A stretch of DNA of 64,000 nt from Chryseobacterium sp. Leaf201. GTDB taxonomy: Bacteria; Bacteroidota; Bacteroidia; Flavobacteriales; Weeksellaceae. This document shows, piece after piece, positions 1-8,817 of this stretch (the first letter of the stretch is position 1; every line of letters starts with the position of its first letter). Under the pieces are notes generated by a model. That model saw nothing but the letters and a program-made list of their open reading frames with translations. It was not told where the DNA came from and did not search any database. Location of the stretch: positions 47,090 through 111,089 of the forward strand of contig NZ_LMKA01000101.1 in the NCBI RefSeq assembly GCF_001421435.1, given 5' to 3'. The position numbers and the translations under genes were made by a program.

Positions 1-1165
1 TCCCGGAAAGGTCATACACCTCTACATTGCCTTTGCTGTTCTGCTTTTCCTTACTGTCAAACAAAACTGTCACATTTTGACCGGCCGTTGCAGGATTCGG
101 ATAAATCCCGAATGATGCTTTCTTACCGACTGCTATATCATAGGTGCCTAAGAAAGATGTTATATTTTTATACTTGAAGTACATATTTCCCGTACCGCTT
201 CCTTCGTTGGAAATGAAATACATCCTGTAGTACTCAGAACCCTGCTTAATGTAATACACTACATCATTGTAGATGCCGGTCGTAGGTTTCCAGCTATGTC
301 CCACAGCCGTAATATTATTTGAAAATGCCGAAGAAGCAGGAAGCGTTGAGGTGGCTGTTGCCTGTGTTTCGGGCTGTACTTTGGCTACCGTAATATTGGT
401 ATTCTGGATCACACCTGCCATTCTGTACTTCATTGTTGCGGGCTGTCCCGTACCCGGATTAATATACGAATAATCAGTCCAGTACCGGGTGAACATAAGG
501 TCCCAGTTGGCTTTGGCAGGCTCTGCATTGGTTACTTTATCACCTGTTGCAAAAGAAAAATAATTGAAATATGCATCATCGCTTCCGTTGGCAATCGTTT
601 TGAAAACCGTGGCATCCCATGAACTGTTGGCGGCATTCCATTTGGCATATTTGAAAGTATAGCCTCCGAAATAATCATCAATCATGAATTTATAGTAAGT
701 TCCGGAAGCATATTTTAAAATGAAGATTACTTTTCCTTCCACATGGTGGTTTCCGGGATTGTATTCTCCCCATCCGTAAGCAGCGGTTCCCTGTTCAAAA
801 GCACCCTGCTGAATCGTTGCTGTATTGTCAAGGTTATACAGTGGAGCTCCGTAGGCGGAAATACTGTTGGACGTAATGGCATTCCAGTCATTCGGGTTAT
901 TGGATGCCTGATATACCTCTATGTTCTGCGCGTCATTGATTCTCGTTCCGAAATTCATGGATGAATTCCTGTAAAATGCAATATCCCAGCTGTTGGCAGG
1001 CTGAGAGACCGTATTATTCGCACTTAAATCAAAAAACACACGGTTCTGATAGTTGGCGCCCATCGTCATATTTACAGTGGTGTAGCCGTTTGCGTCAACC
1101 TGTGCCAAAGCAGTCTGTTGGATACCGACAGCAAACAGGGCTGCTAAAAGTAATTTTGTTCTCAT
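1..1165 (-). CDS. HmuY-like T9SS-exported protein, C-terminus cut by window edge
   Basis: Reading from ATG at 1165, the protein starts with a Sec signal peptide (MRTKLLLAALFAVG..., ending ALA-Q). It then carries two HmuY-type segments: WDIAFYRN near residue 60, and a second NWDLMFTRYW block about 150 residues later. The part visible before position 1 (KKASFGIYPNPATAGQ, then VEVYDLSG) is the start of a type A T9SS sorting domain, so the protein is probably released or surface-bound through type IX secretion. HmuY proteins are heme-binding hemophores of Bacteroidota. Together with the hmu operon 1 kb away this suggests a heme- or iron-related job (inference). The last residues lie outside the window, and no heme ligand can be assigned by eye. 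Confidence 0.75.
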   Translation of the reverse strand, partial: MRTKLLLAALFAVGIQQTALAQVDANGYTTVNMTMGANYQNRVFFDLSANNTVSQPANSWDIAFYRNSSMNFGTRINDAQNIEVYQASNNPNDWNAITSNSISAYGAPLYNLDNTATIQQGAFEQGTAAYGWGEYNPGNHHVEGKVIFILKYASGTYYKFMIDDYFGGYTFKYAKWNAANSSWDATVFKTIANGSDDAYFNYFSFATGDKVTNAEPAKANWDLMFTRYWTDYSYINPGTGQPATMKYRMAGVIQNTNITVAKVQPETQATATSTLPASSAFSNNITAVGHSWKPTTGIYNDVVYYIKQGSEYYRMYFISNEGSGTGNMYFKYKNITSFLGTYDIAVGKKASFGIYPNPATAGQNVTVLFDSKEKQNSKGNVEVYDLSG

Positions 1166-1182
1166 AGGGTATAATATTATTG

Positions 1183-1239
1183 TTATTTAGAATTATTCTA
1201 CAAAACTATATAATTATTTTTAATTGTTCTAAATAAAAA
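1183..1239 (-). promoter_or_regulatory. Promoter and candidate iron-type operator of the HmuY-like gene
   Basis: A -7 element TAGTTTTG (TAnnTTTG consensus) lies on the minus strand at 1201-1208. Directly downstream of it, at 1188-1200, is the 13-bp palindrome TAGAATTATTCTA. A diverged inverted copy of the same half-site (AATTGTTCTAAATA) lies at 1222-1235. Almost the same 57 bp recurs at 2155-2210 in front of the next gene pair. The palindrome would cover the transcription start, as expected for a repressor site; assignment to a Fur- or DtxR-type iron regulator is inference from the heme genes it precedes. Confidence 0.6.
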
Positions 1240-1361
1240 CATGATTTTTATCGTGTTTGATTTTTTTACAGATAAAATGTAAATGATATTGTTGTCTTTC
1301 TTGATAAAAAAAGCCGACTTATGAAAATCACAAGCCGGCCAACAATATGTGTGCTGATCAA

Positions 1362-2144
1362 TTATTTCTTAATGAATTTTGATTTTATTACCGAACCTTC
1401 AGCATTTTCGATAAGGATATAATAGACACCGGTCTGAAGCGTGCTGATATCAAAAGATCTTCCGGAAAGCTTGCCTTCGGCCACTTTCTGACCTCCGGCT
1501 GCATAAACCTGAATATTCTTAGGATCTTTCTTGGCTATAAATTCTAAGGCTGTATTTTCAGCATTTACGGCAAACTGAGCGTTATCTTTTGTTTTTGATG
1601 CGTCGATAACAGCAAGGCTGGGGGAAGCTGAATATACAACATCATCAATAAGAATCGCAGCGTGTGCAACACTTCCTATGAATCTGAAAGCAATATACTG
1701 GAATGTAGACGCAGGTATTGTATAGGTTAAAGTCTGTGGTGCAACAGAAGAAACCGTAACCGCTGTACCGATCGGAGTAAATGTTGACATATCGGTATTG
1801 CTGGAAACAAGTCCTACCTGTACTGAACCTGATCCGCCTGAACCTGTTGTCTGTGCTACCTTAAAGGATAAAGTCTTAGTACCTGTTGGAGCAGTAATCT
1901 GTGGAGTAATAGCGTAGAAAGGAACATTAGGTGTAAAAAATGTATAAGCCTGTAAGTATTTGTTGCCATTTGCAGCATCCGGATACATCCGTTGTCCGGC
2001 GAGGACACTGGTCCACCCATTTTGAGGTAATGGATTATTGGCGCCGGCATTGAAAGACTCAAAATTTTCATTGATAGATTCCATTTGTGCATGTGCTGAC
2101 ATGGCTGTTAACAGTAAAGTTCCTAAAAGTAGTCTTAATTTCAT
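1362..2144 (-). CDS. T9SS-exported cleaved-adhesin/choice-of-anchor-J-like protein
   Basis: A 260-residue protein with a signal peptide (MKLRLLLGTLLLTAMSAHAQ). A beta-rich domain opens with NENFESF and later has AFRFIGSVAHAAILIDDVVY, the pattern of choice-of-anchor J/cleaved-adhesin jelly-roll domains. The last ~70 residues (IQVYAAGGQKVAEGKL ... TGVYYILIENAEGS ... KFIKK) are a type A T9SS sorting domain. In gingipains, cleaved-adhesin domains take part in hemoglobin and heme capture. Here the domain stands alone, and the gene shares its promoter/operator sequence with the HmuY-like gene and faces the hmu operon. A secreted role in heme or host-protein binding is inference. Confidence 0.7.
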   Translation of the reverse strand: MKLRLLLGTLLLTAMSAHAQMESINENFESFNAGANNPLPQNGWTSVLAGQRMYPDAANGNKYLQAYTFFTPNVPFYAITPQITAPTGTKTLSFKVAQTTGSGGSGSVQVGLVSSNTDMSTFTPIGTAVTVSSVAPQTLTYTIPASTFQYIAFRFIGSVAHAAILIDDVVYSASPSLAVIDASKTKDNAQFAVNAENTALEFIAKKDPKNIQVYAAGGQKVAEGKLSGRSFDISTLQTGVYYILIENAEGSVIKSKFIKK

Positions 2145-2154
2145 AACGTTATTT

Positions 2155-2221
2155 TTATTTAGAATTATTCTACAAAATTAATTAATTATTTTTAATTGTT
2201 CTAAATAAAACATTATATTTG
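2155..2221. promoter_or_regulatory. Divergent promoter/operator between adhesin-like gene and heme operon
   Basis: On the minus strand TAATTTTG at 2173-2180 is a -7 element for the 2144 gene. On the plus strand TATATTTG at 2214-2221 serves the heme receptor operon; no well-spaced -33 TTG is seen for it. Palindrome TAGAATTATTCTA at 2160-2172 and the inverted half-site AATTGTTCTAAATA at 2194-2207 sit next to the two -7 elements, so one regulator could control both directions. The region is nearly identical to 1183-1239. Confidence 0.65.
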
Positions 2222-2239
2222 TCGAAATTTTTTGCATCT

Positions 2240-4342
2240 ATGAAGAAGAAAGTGCTCTCCATCCTGTCATTATCCGTTGTTTTATGGATAAATGCACAGG
2301 ATAAAGATTCTCTTAATCAGAGTAAAATAGAAGAGGTTGTTCTTACCGGGCAATTTACACAGCAGTCTATAAATAAGTCCATTTATAAGGTTGAAGTCAT
2401 AGATGCACAGCAGATTAAAAATATGGCCGTAACGAATGTTGCTGAAGTATTGAATCAATCTTTAAATATACAGATTACACCTGATACCAATTCAGGAAAT
2501 TCAACGGCTAATATTTTGGGACTGGGAGGCCAGTATGTTAAAATCCTGATCGATAATATTCCTGTAGTAGGAGATACCGGATTAGGAAGCAATATTGATC
2601 TTACGAAACTCAGCCTGACAAATATTGAAAGGATTGAAATTGTAAAAGGCAGTATGGGAGTGGAATACGGGAACGGTGCTTTAGCTGGAGTGATCAATAT
2701 CATTACTAAAAAAAGCAGTTCCAAAAAATTAAGCATAAGGACAAGCTTACAGGAAGAAACGGTACGGGACAAATACAATCTTAGAAAAAAAGGACAAGGA
2801 AGACACATTCAGAACCTTAATGCAGCCTATAATTTTAATGACAACTGGTTTACCAATATTAGTTTCAACCATAATCAGTTCATGGGTTATGAGGGTACCA
2901 AAGAAGGGTATAAATATTTTCAGCAGAATAATTTACGGGGCTATGAATGGAATCCTAAAGATCAGTATGAAGCCAACGCGCTGATAAAATATGCTAAAAA
3001 TAAAACGTCATTCTTCTACAAAGCCTCTTATTTGAACGAAACATTCAATTATTATAATCCGAAAGTTGACAGGATTCCTTTAAACGATGGTATGGGCGGA
3101 GTGGTTTATAAGAGTCTTGACAGGAATTATAATACTGAACGCTGGATTCACCAGTTTAATATTCAAACCCAATTAGGACAAATCCGCTATATGGGAGATT
3201 TTTCCTATCAGAACCAGAACCGGGAATTTTACGATTATAATTATGATATTCCCAACAGGGTAAAAGACCCGAATTATAATGAGCAGTCCTATTATAAGAC
3301 AGATGTGATATATTCCAGAGGTATGTTCAGTAACTTTTTAGACAGTAAAAAATTTGATTTTCAGCTGGGTTATGAGCTTGATCATACAGACGGTTATGCA
3401 GCTCTGATAGCGGGTGAATTTAACGGAAACAACATCTCAAGGAAAATTTTCACTTACGGTACTTTCCTTTCTGCGGAATGGAATATTTCAGATAAGTTCT
3501 CTCTTAGGCCCGGGACAAGGCTTTCCGTAAGCAACAGATTCGATAATCAGTTTAACTATTCACTTTCTGCAAGATATAAGACTTCTGAGAACTCCAATAT
3601 TAGAGGTGTTTTCGGTACAGCAAACCGTTATCCCACCTATGATGAATTGTTTACTTATTTTGTAAATGTAAACCACGATATACAGGGCAATCCTGATCTT
3701 AAGCCTGAAACCGGGTATTCTGCAGGACTTTTCTGGGATCAGGGATTTTCATTAGGCAACGGATGGAAATTCAATTATAACCTTGAAGCTCTATATGTAG
3801 ACTTGAGTGATAAGATTGAAAATGTAATGATTGTACGTCCTTCTACCTATAAATATATGAATCTGGATAATTACAGAAGTCTATTATTCGGAGCAAATGC
3901 AAATGTGATGAAAGATCAGTTTTCAATTGGTGTAAGAACATCCTTAAATGGGATTTCTGTTTCCAAGCAGGAAATGGATGTTAGAACTCCGGAGGATTTT
4001 CAGTATAATTTTCAGGCAGGAGCAAATGCAGGCTATAAGATAACAGGATCCCGTACGGCATTCAATCTATATTATAAATATACAGGACCGGCAAGGATAT
4101 ATATAATTGAAAATGAGGCTTTCCGTCTGGCAAAAACAGACGGTTTCCATATAATGGACTTCATTGTAAGCCAGCCATTCTGGAAAGACCGTCTGGAACT
4201 TTCATTGGGGGTTAAAAATATATTTGATGTAACTACTATCAACAGTACTAACAATACGGCAACAGGGCATAATGCAGCAACAGACCGTCTCAACTTATAT
4301 TATGGCAGAAGCTATTTTGCAAGATTAATGTATCAATTTTAA
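2240..4342 (+). CDS. hmuR: TonB-dependent heme receptor
   Basis: Outer-membrane receptor of about 700 residues. An upstream TTG at 2219 is open, but it overlaps the -7 promoter element, so ATG 2240 (MKKKVLSILSLSVVLW, signal peptide) is the likely start. A plug domain (VAEVLNQSLNIQI, ILGLGGQYVKILIDNIP, GVINIITKKS) is followed by a 22-strand-type barrel ending in aromatic YQF. The segment NRYPTYDELF ... NHDIQGNPDLKPE resembles the FRAP and NPNL boxes with an intervening His that mark heme receptors. The HmuY lipoprotein starts 9 bp downstream. It should pass heme across the outer membrane using TonB. Confidence 0.88.
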   Translation: MKKKVLSILSLSVVLWINAQDKDSLNQSKIEEVVLTGQFTQQSINKSIYKVEVIDAQQIKNMAVTNVAEVLNQSLNIQITPDTNSGNSTANILGLGGQYVKILIDNIPVVGDTGLGSNIDLTKLSLTNIERIEIVKGSMGVEYGNGALAGVINIITKKSSSKKLSIRTSLQEETVRDKYNLRKKGQGRHIQNLNAAYNFNDNWFTNISFNHNQFMGYEGTKEGYKYFQQNNLRGYEWNPKDQYEANALIKYAKNKTSFFYKASYLNETFNYYNPKVDRIPLNDGMGGVVYKSLDRNYNTERWIHQFNIQTQLGQIRYMGDFSYQNQNREFYDYNYDIPNRVKDPNYNEQSYYKTDVIYSRGMFSNFLDSKKFDFQLGYELDHTDGYAALIAGEFNGNNISRKIFTYGTFLSAEWNISDKFSLRPGTRLSVSNRFDNQFNYSLSARYKTSENSNIRGVFGTANRYPTYDELFTYFVNVNHDIQGNPDLKPETGYSAGLFWDQGFSLGNGWKFNYNLEALYVDLSDKIENVMIVRPSTYKYMNLDNYRSLLFGANANVMKDQFSIGVRTSLNGISVSKQEMDVRTPEDFQYNFQAGANAGYKITGSRTAFNLYYKYTGPARIYIIENEAFRLAKTDGFHIMDFIVSQPFWKDRLELSLGVKNIFDVTTINSTNNTATGHNAATDRLNLYYGRSYFARLMYQF

Positions 4343-4350
4343 TAAACAAT

Positions 4351-5466
4351 ATGAAACATTTAAAAATATTATCTCTACTTCTTATCATTGCTGTACAATC
4401 TTGTTTTTCAGCAGATGAAGAACCAGTATCCGTACCTTCGATGACCGGTGCAACATCAAAACCAATGGTGGGAGGGGCTAATCAGCCCAATCAGGTGTGG
4501 ATTGATTTAAGTGATATCGATCCTGTGACTAAAGAACCCAGACAAAAGACTAATCAGAGAACCGATTGGGATTTAGCATTTTATAACGGTGATGAGTTTC
4601 GTGTGGTTATCAACGGATCCATAGCAATGGCTGTAGCAAAAATACCAAATGTCACAAATATCAATGCTGTAAAATCTGTTGATGTATCAGGATTGATGGC
4701 TGCTGTGCAGGTGGGTACATTTACGGCTAGCAATCTTGCATATATTGATAATCCTGATGGTAATTTTTTAACCCAGACTACAGGAATTACGGAAATAAAA
4801 GCAGATGACATTGATAATGCAGTCTACTTGGTAAATATGGGAAAAGCATTATCTACAGCTACGGCGGCTAATGGGTCCGTATCATTGACAGGAGATTCAA
4901 GAGGATGGAAAAAAATTCAGATCCTAAGATCCGGTAACGGATACCGTTTAAGATATGCCAATTTGAATGATAATCAATATCAGGAACAGATAATTACTAA
5001 GAATACTGACTATAACTTTAATTTTTTCAGTCTTGAAAAAGGCCAGCCAGCTCAGATTCAGCCTCAAAAAGACAATTGGGATATTGCATTTACAACATTT
5101 ACCAATGAGGTATTTACTGCTCCGCAACAAAGTGCGGGAAGCTATTTCTATGCAGATTTTATTATTACCAATATGATCAGCGGAGTAGGAGCTTATCAGA
5201 TTGATATTCCTGCCGGAAAAACACTAGACCAGGTTTATGGAGATTTTAAATTAAGTGATATCGAATCATCCAGATTTATTTTTAATGACCATAGAGCTTT
5301 GGGCGATAAATGGCGGACAACTACAGGAGTAAACGGCCCTCAAACTTACAGCGACAGATTTTTTGTTCTTAAGGATGCTGAAGGCTTTTATTATAAGATA
5401 AGGTTTAACGCCATGACCAAAGATGGGGTACGCGGTTATCCGAACTTTGAATTCCAACCCTTATAA
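4351..5466 (+). CDS. hmuY: HmuY-family heme-binding lipoprotein
   Basis: A 371-residue lipoprotein with lipobox VQSC at residues 15-18. Two HmuY-type modules are visible, TDWDLAFYNGDEFRV near residue 75 and DNWDIAFTTFTNEV near residue 245. This makes it longer than the single-module HmuY of Porphyromonas (about 216 residues). HmuY proteins bind heme at the cell surface and hand it to the TonB receptor, whose gene is 9 bp upstream. It is a sequence relative of the T9SS-exported protein at 1-1165, so this locus has both a tethered and a secreted form. Heme ligands cannot be assigned from sequence alone. Confidence 0.82.
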   Translation: MKHLKILSLLLIIAVQSCFSADEEPVSVPSMTGATSKPMVGGANQPNQVWIDLSDIDPVTKEPRQKTNQRTDWDLAFYNGDEFRVVINGSIAMAVAKIPNVTNINAVKSVDVSGLMAAVQVGTFTASNLAYIDNPDGNFLTQTTGITEIKADDIDNAVYLVNMGKALSTATAANGSVSLTGDSRGWKKIQILRSGNGYRLRYANLNDNQYQEQIITKNTDYNFNFFSLEKGQPAQIQPQKDNWDIAFTTFTNEVFTAPQQSAGSYFYADFIITNMISGVGAYQIDIPAGKTLDQVYGDFKLSDIESSRFIFNDHRALGDKWRTTTGVNGPQTYSDRFFVLKDAEGFYYKIRFNAMTKDGVRGYPNFEFQPL

Positions 5467-5488
5467 ATAAATCAAATAAAAGTAGATC

Positions 5489-6367
5489 ATGAAGAAAATA
5501 ATTCTTGCCGTTTCTGTGCTGGCTGCCGTGTACTCTTGTAAAAAAGAACAAAATGCCAAGACCGGAACCAATACGGAAATCAGTTCGGAAACCCCGAAAT
5601 CGAGCAATAAAATCGTAACGCTTAACGGCGGGATTACGGAAATCGTAGCTGCTTTAGGCCATGAGAAGGAAATTGTGGGAACCGATGTTACCAGTACCTA
5701 TCCGGGATCTCTGAAAGCAACGGCGAAAGACCTGGGGCATGTGAGATCTATGACCATTGAGCCGATCATGGCGGTGAGCCCGACGCTGATTTTAGCTTCT
5801 GATAAAGACATTAACCCTGAACTGATGGGGAAAATCAAATCTTCAGGCATCAAAACTGAAGTCTTCAAGCAGGAATTTACCGTTGACGGGACTAAAAAAT
5901 TAATTGCTGACGTAGCCAAGGCAGTCGGGAATACAGAGTACCAGAAACTTAATGATAAAATTGATGCCGATTTAAAACAGGTTCAGCCGATTGCTAAAAA
6001 ACCGAAAGTGCTGTTTATCTACGCCAGAGGGCCGATGCTGATGGTATCAGGTAAAAATACGCCGATGGCTTCATTAATTGAACTGGCCGGCGGTGAAAAT
6101 GCCGTGAATGATTTTGAAGATTTCAAACCGTTAACCCCGGAAGCAGTCGTAAAAGCAAATCCGGATGTCCTGTTCTTCTTCACCAGCGGGCTTGAAGGAG
6201 CGGGCGGAAACGAGGGTGCACTGAAAATGCCGGGTGTTTCGCAAATCAATGCCGGTAAAAACAGGAAAATCATTGCTATGGACGGAGGCTTGGTTTCCGG
6301 TTTCGGGCCAAGACTGGGAGAAGCTGCTGTAGGATTAAACAAGCTTTTAATTGAAAACACCAAGTAA
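5489..6367 (+). CDS. hmuT: Heme ABC transporter substrate-binding lipoprotein
   Basis: A 292-residue lipoprotein (MKKIILAVSVLAAVYSC, lipobox Cys 17) with the periplasmic-binding-protein type III fold: N-lobe IVTLNGGITEIVAALG, EIVGTDVTSTYP and DLGHVRSMTIEPIMAVSPTL; C-lobe VLFIYARGPMLMVSGKNTP and GGLVSGFGPRLGEA. These match the HmuT/PhuT heme-binding family. It should collect heme in the periplasm and deliver it to the HmuU/HmuV importer encoded immediately downstream. Its 3' end overlaps the possible TTG start of the permease gene. Confidence 0.88.
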   Translation: MKKIILAVSVLAAVYSCKKEQNAKTGTNTEISSETPKSSNKIVTLNGGITEIVAALGHEKEIVGTDVTSTYPGSLKATAKDLGHVRSMTIEPIMAVSPTLILASDKDINPELMGKIKSSGIKTEVFKQEFTVDGTKKLIADVAKAVGNTEYQKLNDKIDADLKQVQPIAKKPKVLFIYARGPMLMVSGKNTPMASLIELAGGENAVNDFEDFKPLTPEAVVKANPDVLFFFTSGLEGAGGNEGALKMPGVSQINAGKNRKIIAMDGGLVSGFGPRLGEAAVGLNKLLIENTK

Positions 6368-7394
6368 ATTATATTTTTATATGATCATAAGTGTCCTGCT
6401 GCTTGTCTTGCTGGCAGTATGGTCACTGAATACCGGGGTTTATGACTTCGGCGGGAAATCTGCTTTTGATGTATTGGGAAAACTGATACAGCAGGATCCG
6501 GATCTGTCATTAAGTGATAAATATGTAGTCTGGGATGTGCGGGCGGCCAGGATTATCATGGCGGTCCTGATCGGGAGCATGCTCGCCGTTTCAGGGACCA
6601 GCCTGCAGGGGTTATTTAAAAATCCCCTGGCAACGGGAGACCTGATAGGGCTTACTTCGGGAGCCACACTGCTTGCAGCAATTGCCATTGTTTTAGGCGG
6701 GCATTTTCAGCAGTACCTTCCCGAAGCCGTACAGTTTTCACTGGTGGGGATTTCGGCATTTATCGGTTCCCTTCTATCCATGCTTCTGGTGTACAGGATT
6801 TCCACAAGCGGCGGAAAAACCAATGTAGTGATGATGTTGCTGACGGGTGTTGCCATTACGGCCATCGGATTTTCAATTACAGGATTCCTGATCTATATTT
6901 CAAAAGACGAACAGTTGAGAGACTTAACGTTCTGGAATTTAGGAAGCCTTGCAGCGGCAACCTGGACGAAAAACATTATCCTGGCCATTGTTCTGGTGAT
7001 TTCATACAGCATGCTGCTGCCAAAAGGAAAAGCGCTGAATGCCATGATGCTGGGCGAAAAAGATGCACAGCATCTGGGGATCAATGTAGAAAAGTTAAAA
7101 AAGCAGATCATTATTATGACTGCCCTGATGATCGGGACCTGCGTTGCATTTTCAGGAACCATCGGTTTTGTGGGACTTATCGTACCGTACATTTTAAGGC
7201 TTCTTTTTAAATCAAACTATGCATTCATCCTGCCTCTGTCGGCAGTCTGCGGAAGCATTTTACTGTTGACGGCAGATACATTCAGCAGAAGCATTGTACA
7301 GCCTTCAGAACTGCCGATCGGGATCCTGACGGCATTAATGGGAGGACCGATTTTTATAGCAATATTAGTTAAATCCAAAAAATCACTGGCATGA
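6351..7394 (+). CDS. hmuU: Heme ABC transporter permease (FecCD family)
   Basis: A polytopic inner-membrane permease of about 340 residues with family motifs LQGLFKNPLATGDLIGLTSG near residue 85, the coupling segment MLGEKDAQHLGINV near residue 230, and SGTIGFVGLIVPYILRLL. Start choice is uncertain: TTG 6351 overlaps hmuT by 17 bp and would be translationally coupled, while ATG 6381 gives a protein 10 residues shorter starting directly at the first membrane helix. It overlaps hmuV by 4 bp (ATGA). It imports heme across the inner membrane with HmuT and HmuV. Confidence 0.87.
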   Translation: MKTPSKLYFYMIISVLLLVLLAVWSLNTGVYDFGGKSAFDVLGKLIQQDPDLSLSDKYVVWDVRAARIIMAVLIGSMLAVSGTSLQGLFKNPLATGDLIGLTSGATLLAAIAIVLGGHFQQYLPEAVQFSLVGISAFIGSLLSMLLVYRISTSGGKTNVVMMLLTGVAITAIGFSITGFLIYISKDEQLRDLTFWNLGSLAAATWTKNIILAIVLVISYSMLLPKGKALNAMMLGEKDAQHLGINVEKLKKQIIIMTALMIGTCVAFSGTIGFVGLIVPYILRLLFKSNYAFILPLSAVCGSILLLTADTFSRSIVQPSELPIGILTALMGGPIFIAILVKSKKSLA

Positions 7395-8161
7395 TCAGGG
7401 CCCATCAGATCAGTTACCGGCATAAAGAATTCCATATCCTGGACGGAATTGACGTTTCACTGGAATACGGTGAGTTTTTAGCCATTGTAGGACCGAACGG
7501 AGCCGGAAAATCCAGCCTGCTGAGCATTCTTGCCAATGAGGTAAAATCAGATCAGAAAATTCTGTTTAAAAATAAAAACATCAACGACTGGGAAGTCAGG
7601 GAACTGTCTAAACACAAGGCAAAATTTTCCCAGCACAACAGCAATGATATTCCGCTGGAAGTAAAAGATGTCGTGATGATGGGGCGTTATCCGTATTTTG
7701 AGGCGCAGCCGAGGCAGGAAGATCACGAAGCCATGAACAACATGATGTACGAAACAGATGTTTTCCATTTAAAAGAAAGAGAATACAACACGCTGTCGGG
7801 CGGAGAAAAACAGCGGGTACACCTGTCCAGGGTTCTGGCCCAGCTGCAGAACGGAATTGACCACAAACTTCTTTTTCTGGATGAACCCCTGAACAACCTG
7901 GATGTAAAACACCAGTACAAAGCACTGGAAATCATCAGGAAGTTTACCAAAAAAGCCAATTCTGCCATTGTGGTGCTTCATGACCTGAACTTAGCCGCAC
8001 AGTACGCAGATAAAATTTTATTAATGAAATCAGGAAAAGTTGCCGCCTTCGGGACGCCGGAAGAAGTATTCACCGCTGAAAATATCAGCAGTGCCTATAA
8101 TTTTCCATGCACCATCTGCGAGCACCCGATTACTCATAACCCGATGATTATTTTTGGATAA
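7391..8161 (+). CDS. hmuV: Heme ABC transporter ATP-binding protein
   Basis: A 256-residue ABC ATPase: Walker A GPNGAGKSSLL near residue 34, Q-loop region KFSQHNS, signature LSGGEKQRVHLSRVLAQLQNG, Walker B LLFLDEPLNNLD, H-loop VVLHDLNLA. The insert after the signature (LQNGIDHKLLFLDEP) is typical of HmuV. It starts on the ATGA overlap with hmuU and ends one base before the next gene. It powers heme import. Confidence 0.9.
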   Translation: MIRAHQISYRHKEFHILDGIDVSLEYGEFLAIVGPNGAGKSSLLSILANEVKSDQKILFKNKNINDWEVRELSKHKAKFSQHNSNDIPLEVKDVVMMGRYPYFEAQPRQEDHEAMNNMMYETDVFHLKEREYNTLSGGEKQRVHLSRVLAQLQNGIDHKLLFLDEPLNNLDVKHQYKALEIIRKFTKKANSAIVVLHDLNLAAQYADKILLMKSGKVAAFGTPEEVFTAENISSAYNFPCTICEHPITHNPMIIFG

Positions 8162-8162
8162 A

Positions 8163-8813
8163 ATGGATAAAGAAGATTTAAAAAAACTGGCACAGCATTT
8201 AGCCGATCCACAGGGTGAAAAAGGAATTGAAATCGCAGCGATGATGCATGAGACCAATATCGGGATGACCATTGAAAGTATTAACGCGCTTTTGATAGAA
8301 GACAACGAAGCAATCCTGGAAATTGGCCACGGTAATGCAGCGCATGTTAAACACATCATAAAAAAAGCCGCAAATTTAAGATATACAGGGATTGATATTT
8401 CCGAAACCATGCATCATGAAGCCGGAAGATTAAACAGGGAATATGAAGATCAGGTGGATTTTGTATGGTATGAAGGCAGGAAGCTGCCTTTTACGGATAA
8501 GACTTTCGACAAAATATTTACGGTGAACACCGTGTATTTCTGGAGCGAGCCCGTACAGTATCTGAACGAAGTGTACAGGGTGCTGAAAGACAACGGAACT
8601 TTTGTCCTGACTTTCGGGCAGAGAGGATTCATGGAAAAACTGCCTTTTACTCAGTTTGATTTTACCCTTTATACAACCTCTGAAATGGAGGAAACGGTAT
8701 CCCGGAGCCAATTTAAGAGAATGAAAATCTCTGAAAAGGAAGAACAGGTGAAAAGCAAAACAGGAAACGAAACCATAACAAGAAATTATACAATTCTAAC
8801 CATAAAAAAATAA
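8163..8813 (+). CDS. Class I SAM-dependent methyltransferase in the heme operon
   Basis: A 216-residue methyltransferase starting at ATG 8163, one base after hmuV; a TTG at 8154 would add only three residues. Motif I is ILEIGHGNAAHV, with YTGIDISETM, FDKIFTVNTVYFW (post-motif), and the Methyltransf_11-like LNEVYRVLKDNGTFVLTF. The substrate is unknown. Its position between hmuV and hmuS, with only a 4-bp gap to hmuS, indicates co-transcription with heme uptake and utilisation. A methylation step is not part of the textbook Hmu pathway, so a role in heme or tetrapyrrole handling is only inference. Confidence 0.8.
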   Translation: MDKEDLKKLAQHLADPQGEKGIEIAAMMHETNIGMTIESINALLIEDNEAILEIGHGNAAHVKHIIKKAANLRYTGIDISETMHHEAGRLNREYEDQVDFVWYEGRKLPFTDKTFDKIFTVNTVYFWSEPVQYLNEVYRVLKDNGTFVLTFGQRGFMEKLPFTQFDFTLYTTSEMEETVSRSQFKRMKISEKEEQVKSKTGNETITRNYTILTIKK

Positions 8814-8817
8814 AATA

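Noticed and set aside
2219..2239. TTG start for the heme receptor
   Set aside because: Overlaps the -7 element and adds seven residues before a normal signal peptide.
8030..8410. 126-codon open frame on the minus strand
   Set aside because: Antisense across hmuV and the methyltransferase gene; no supporting signal.
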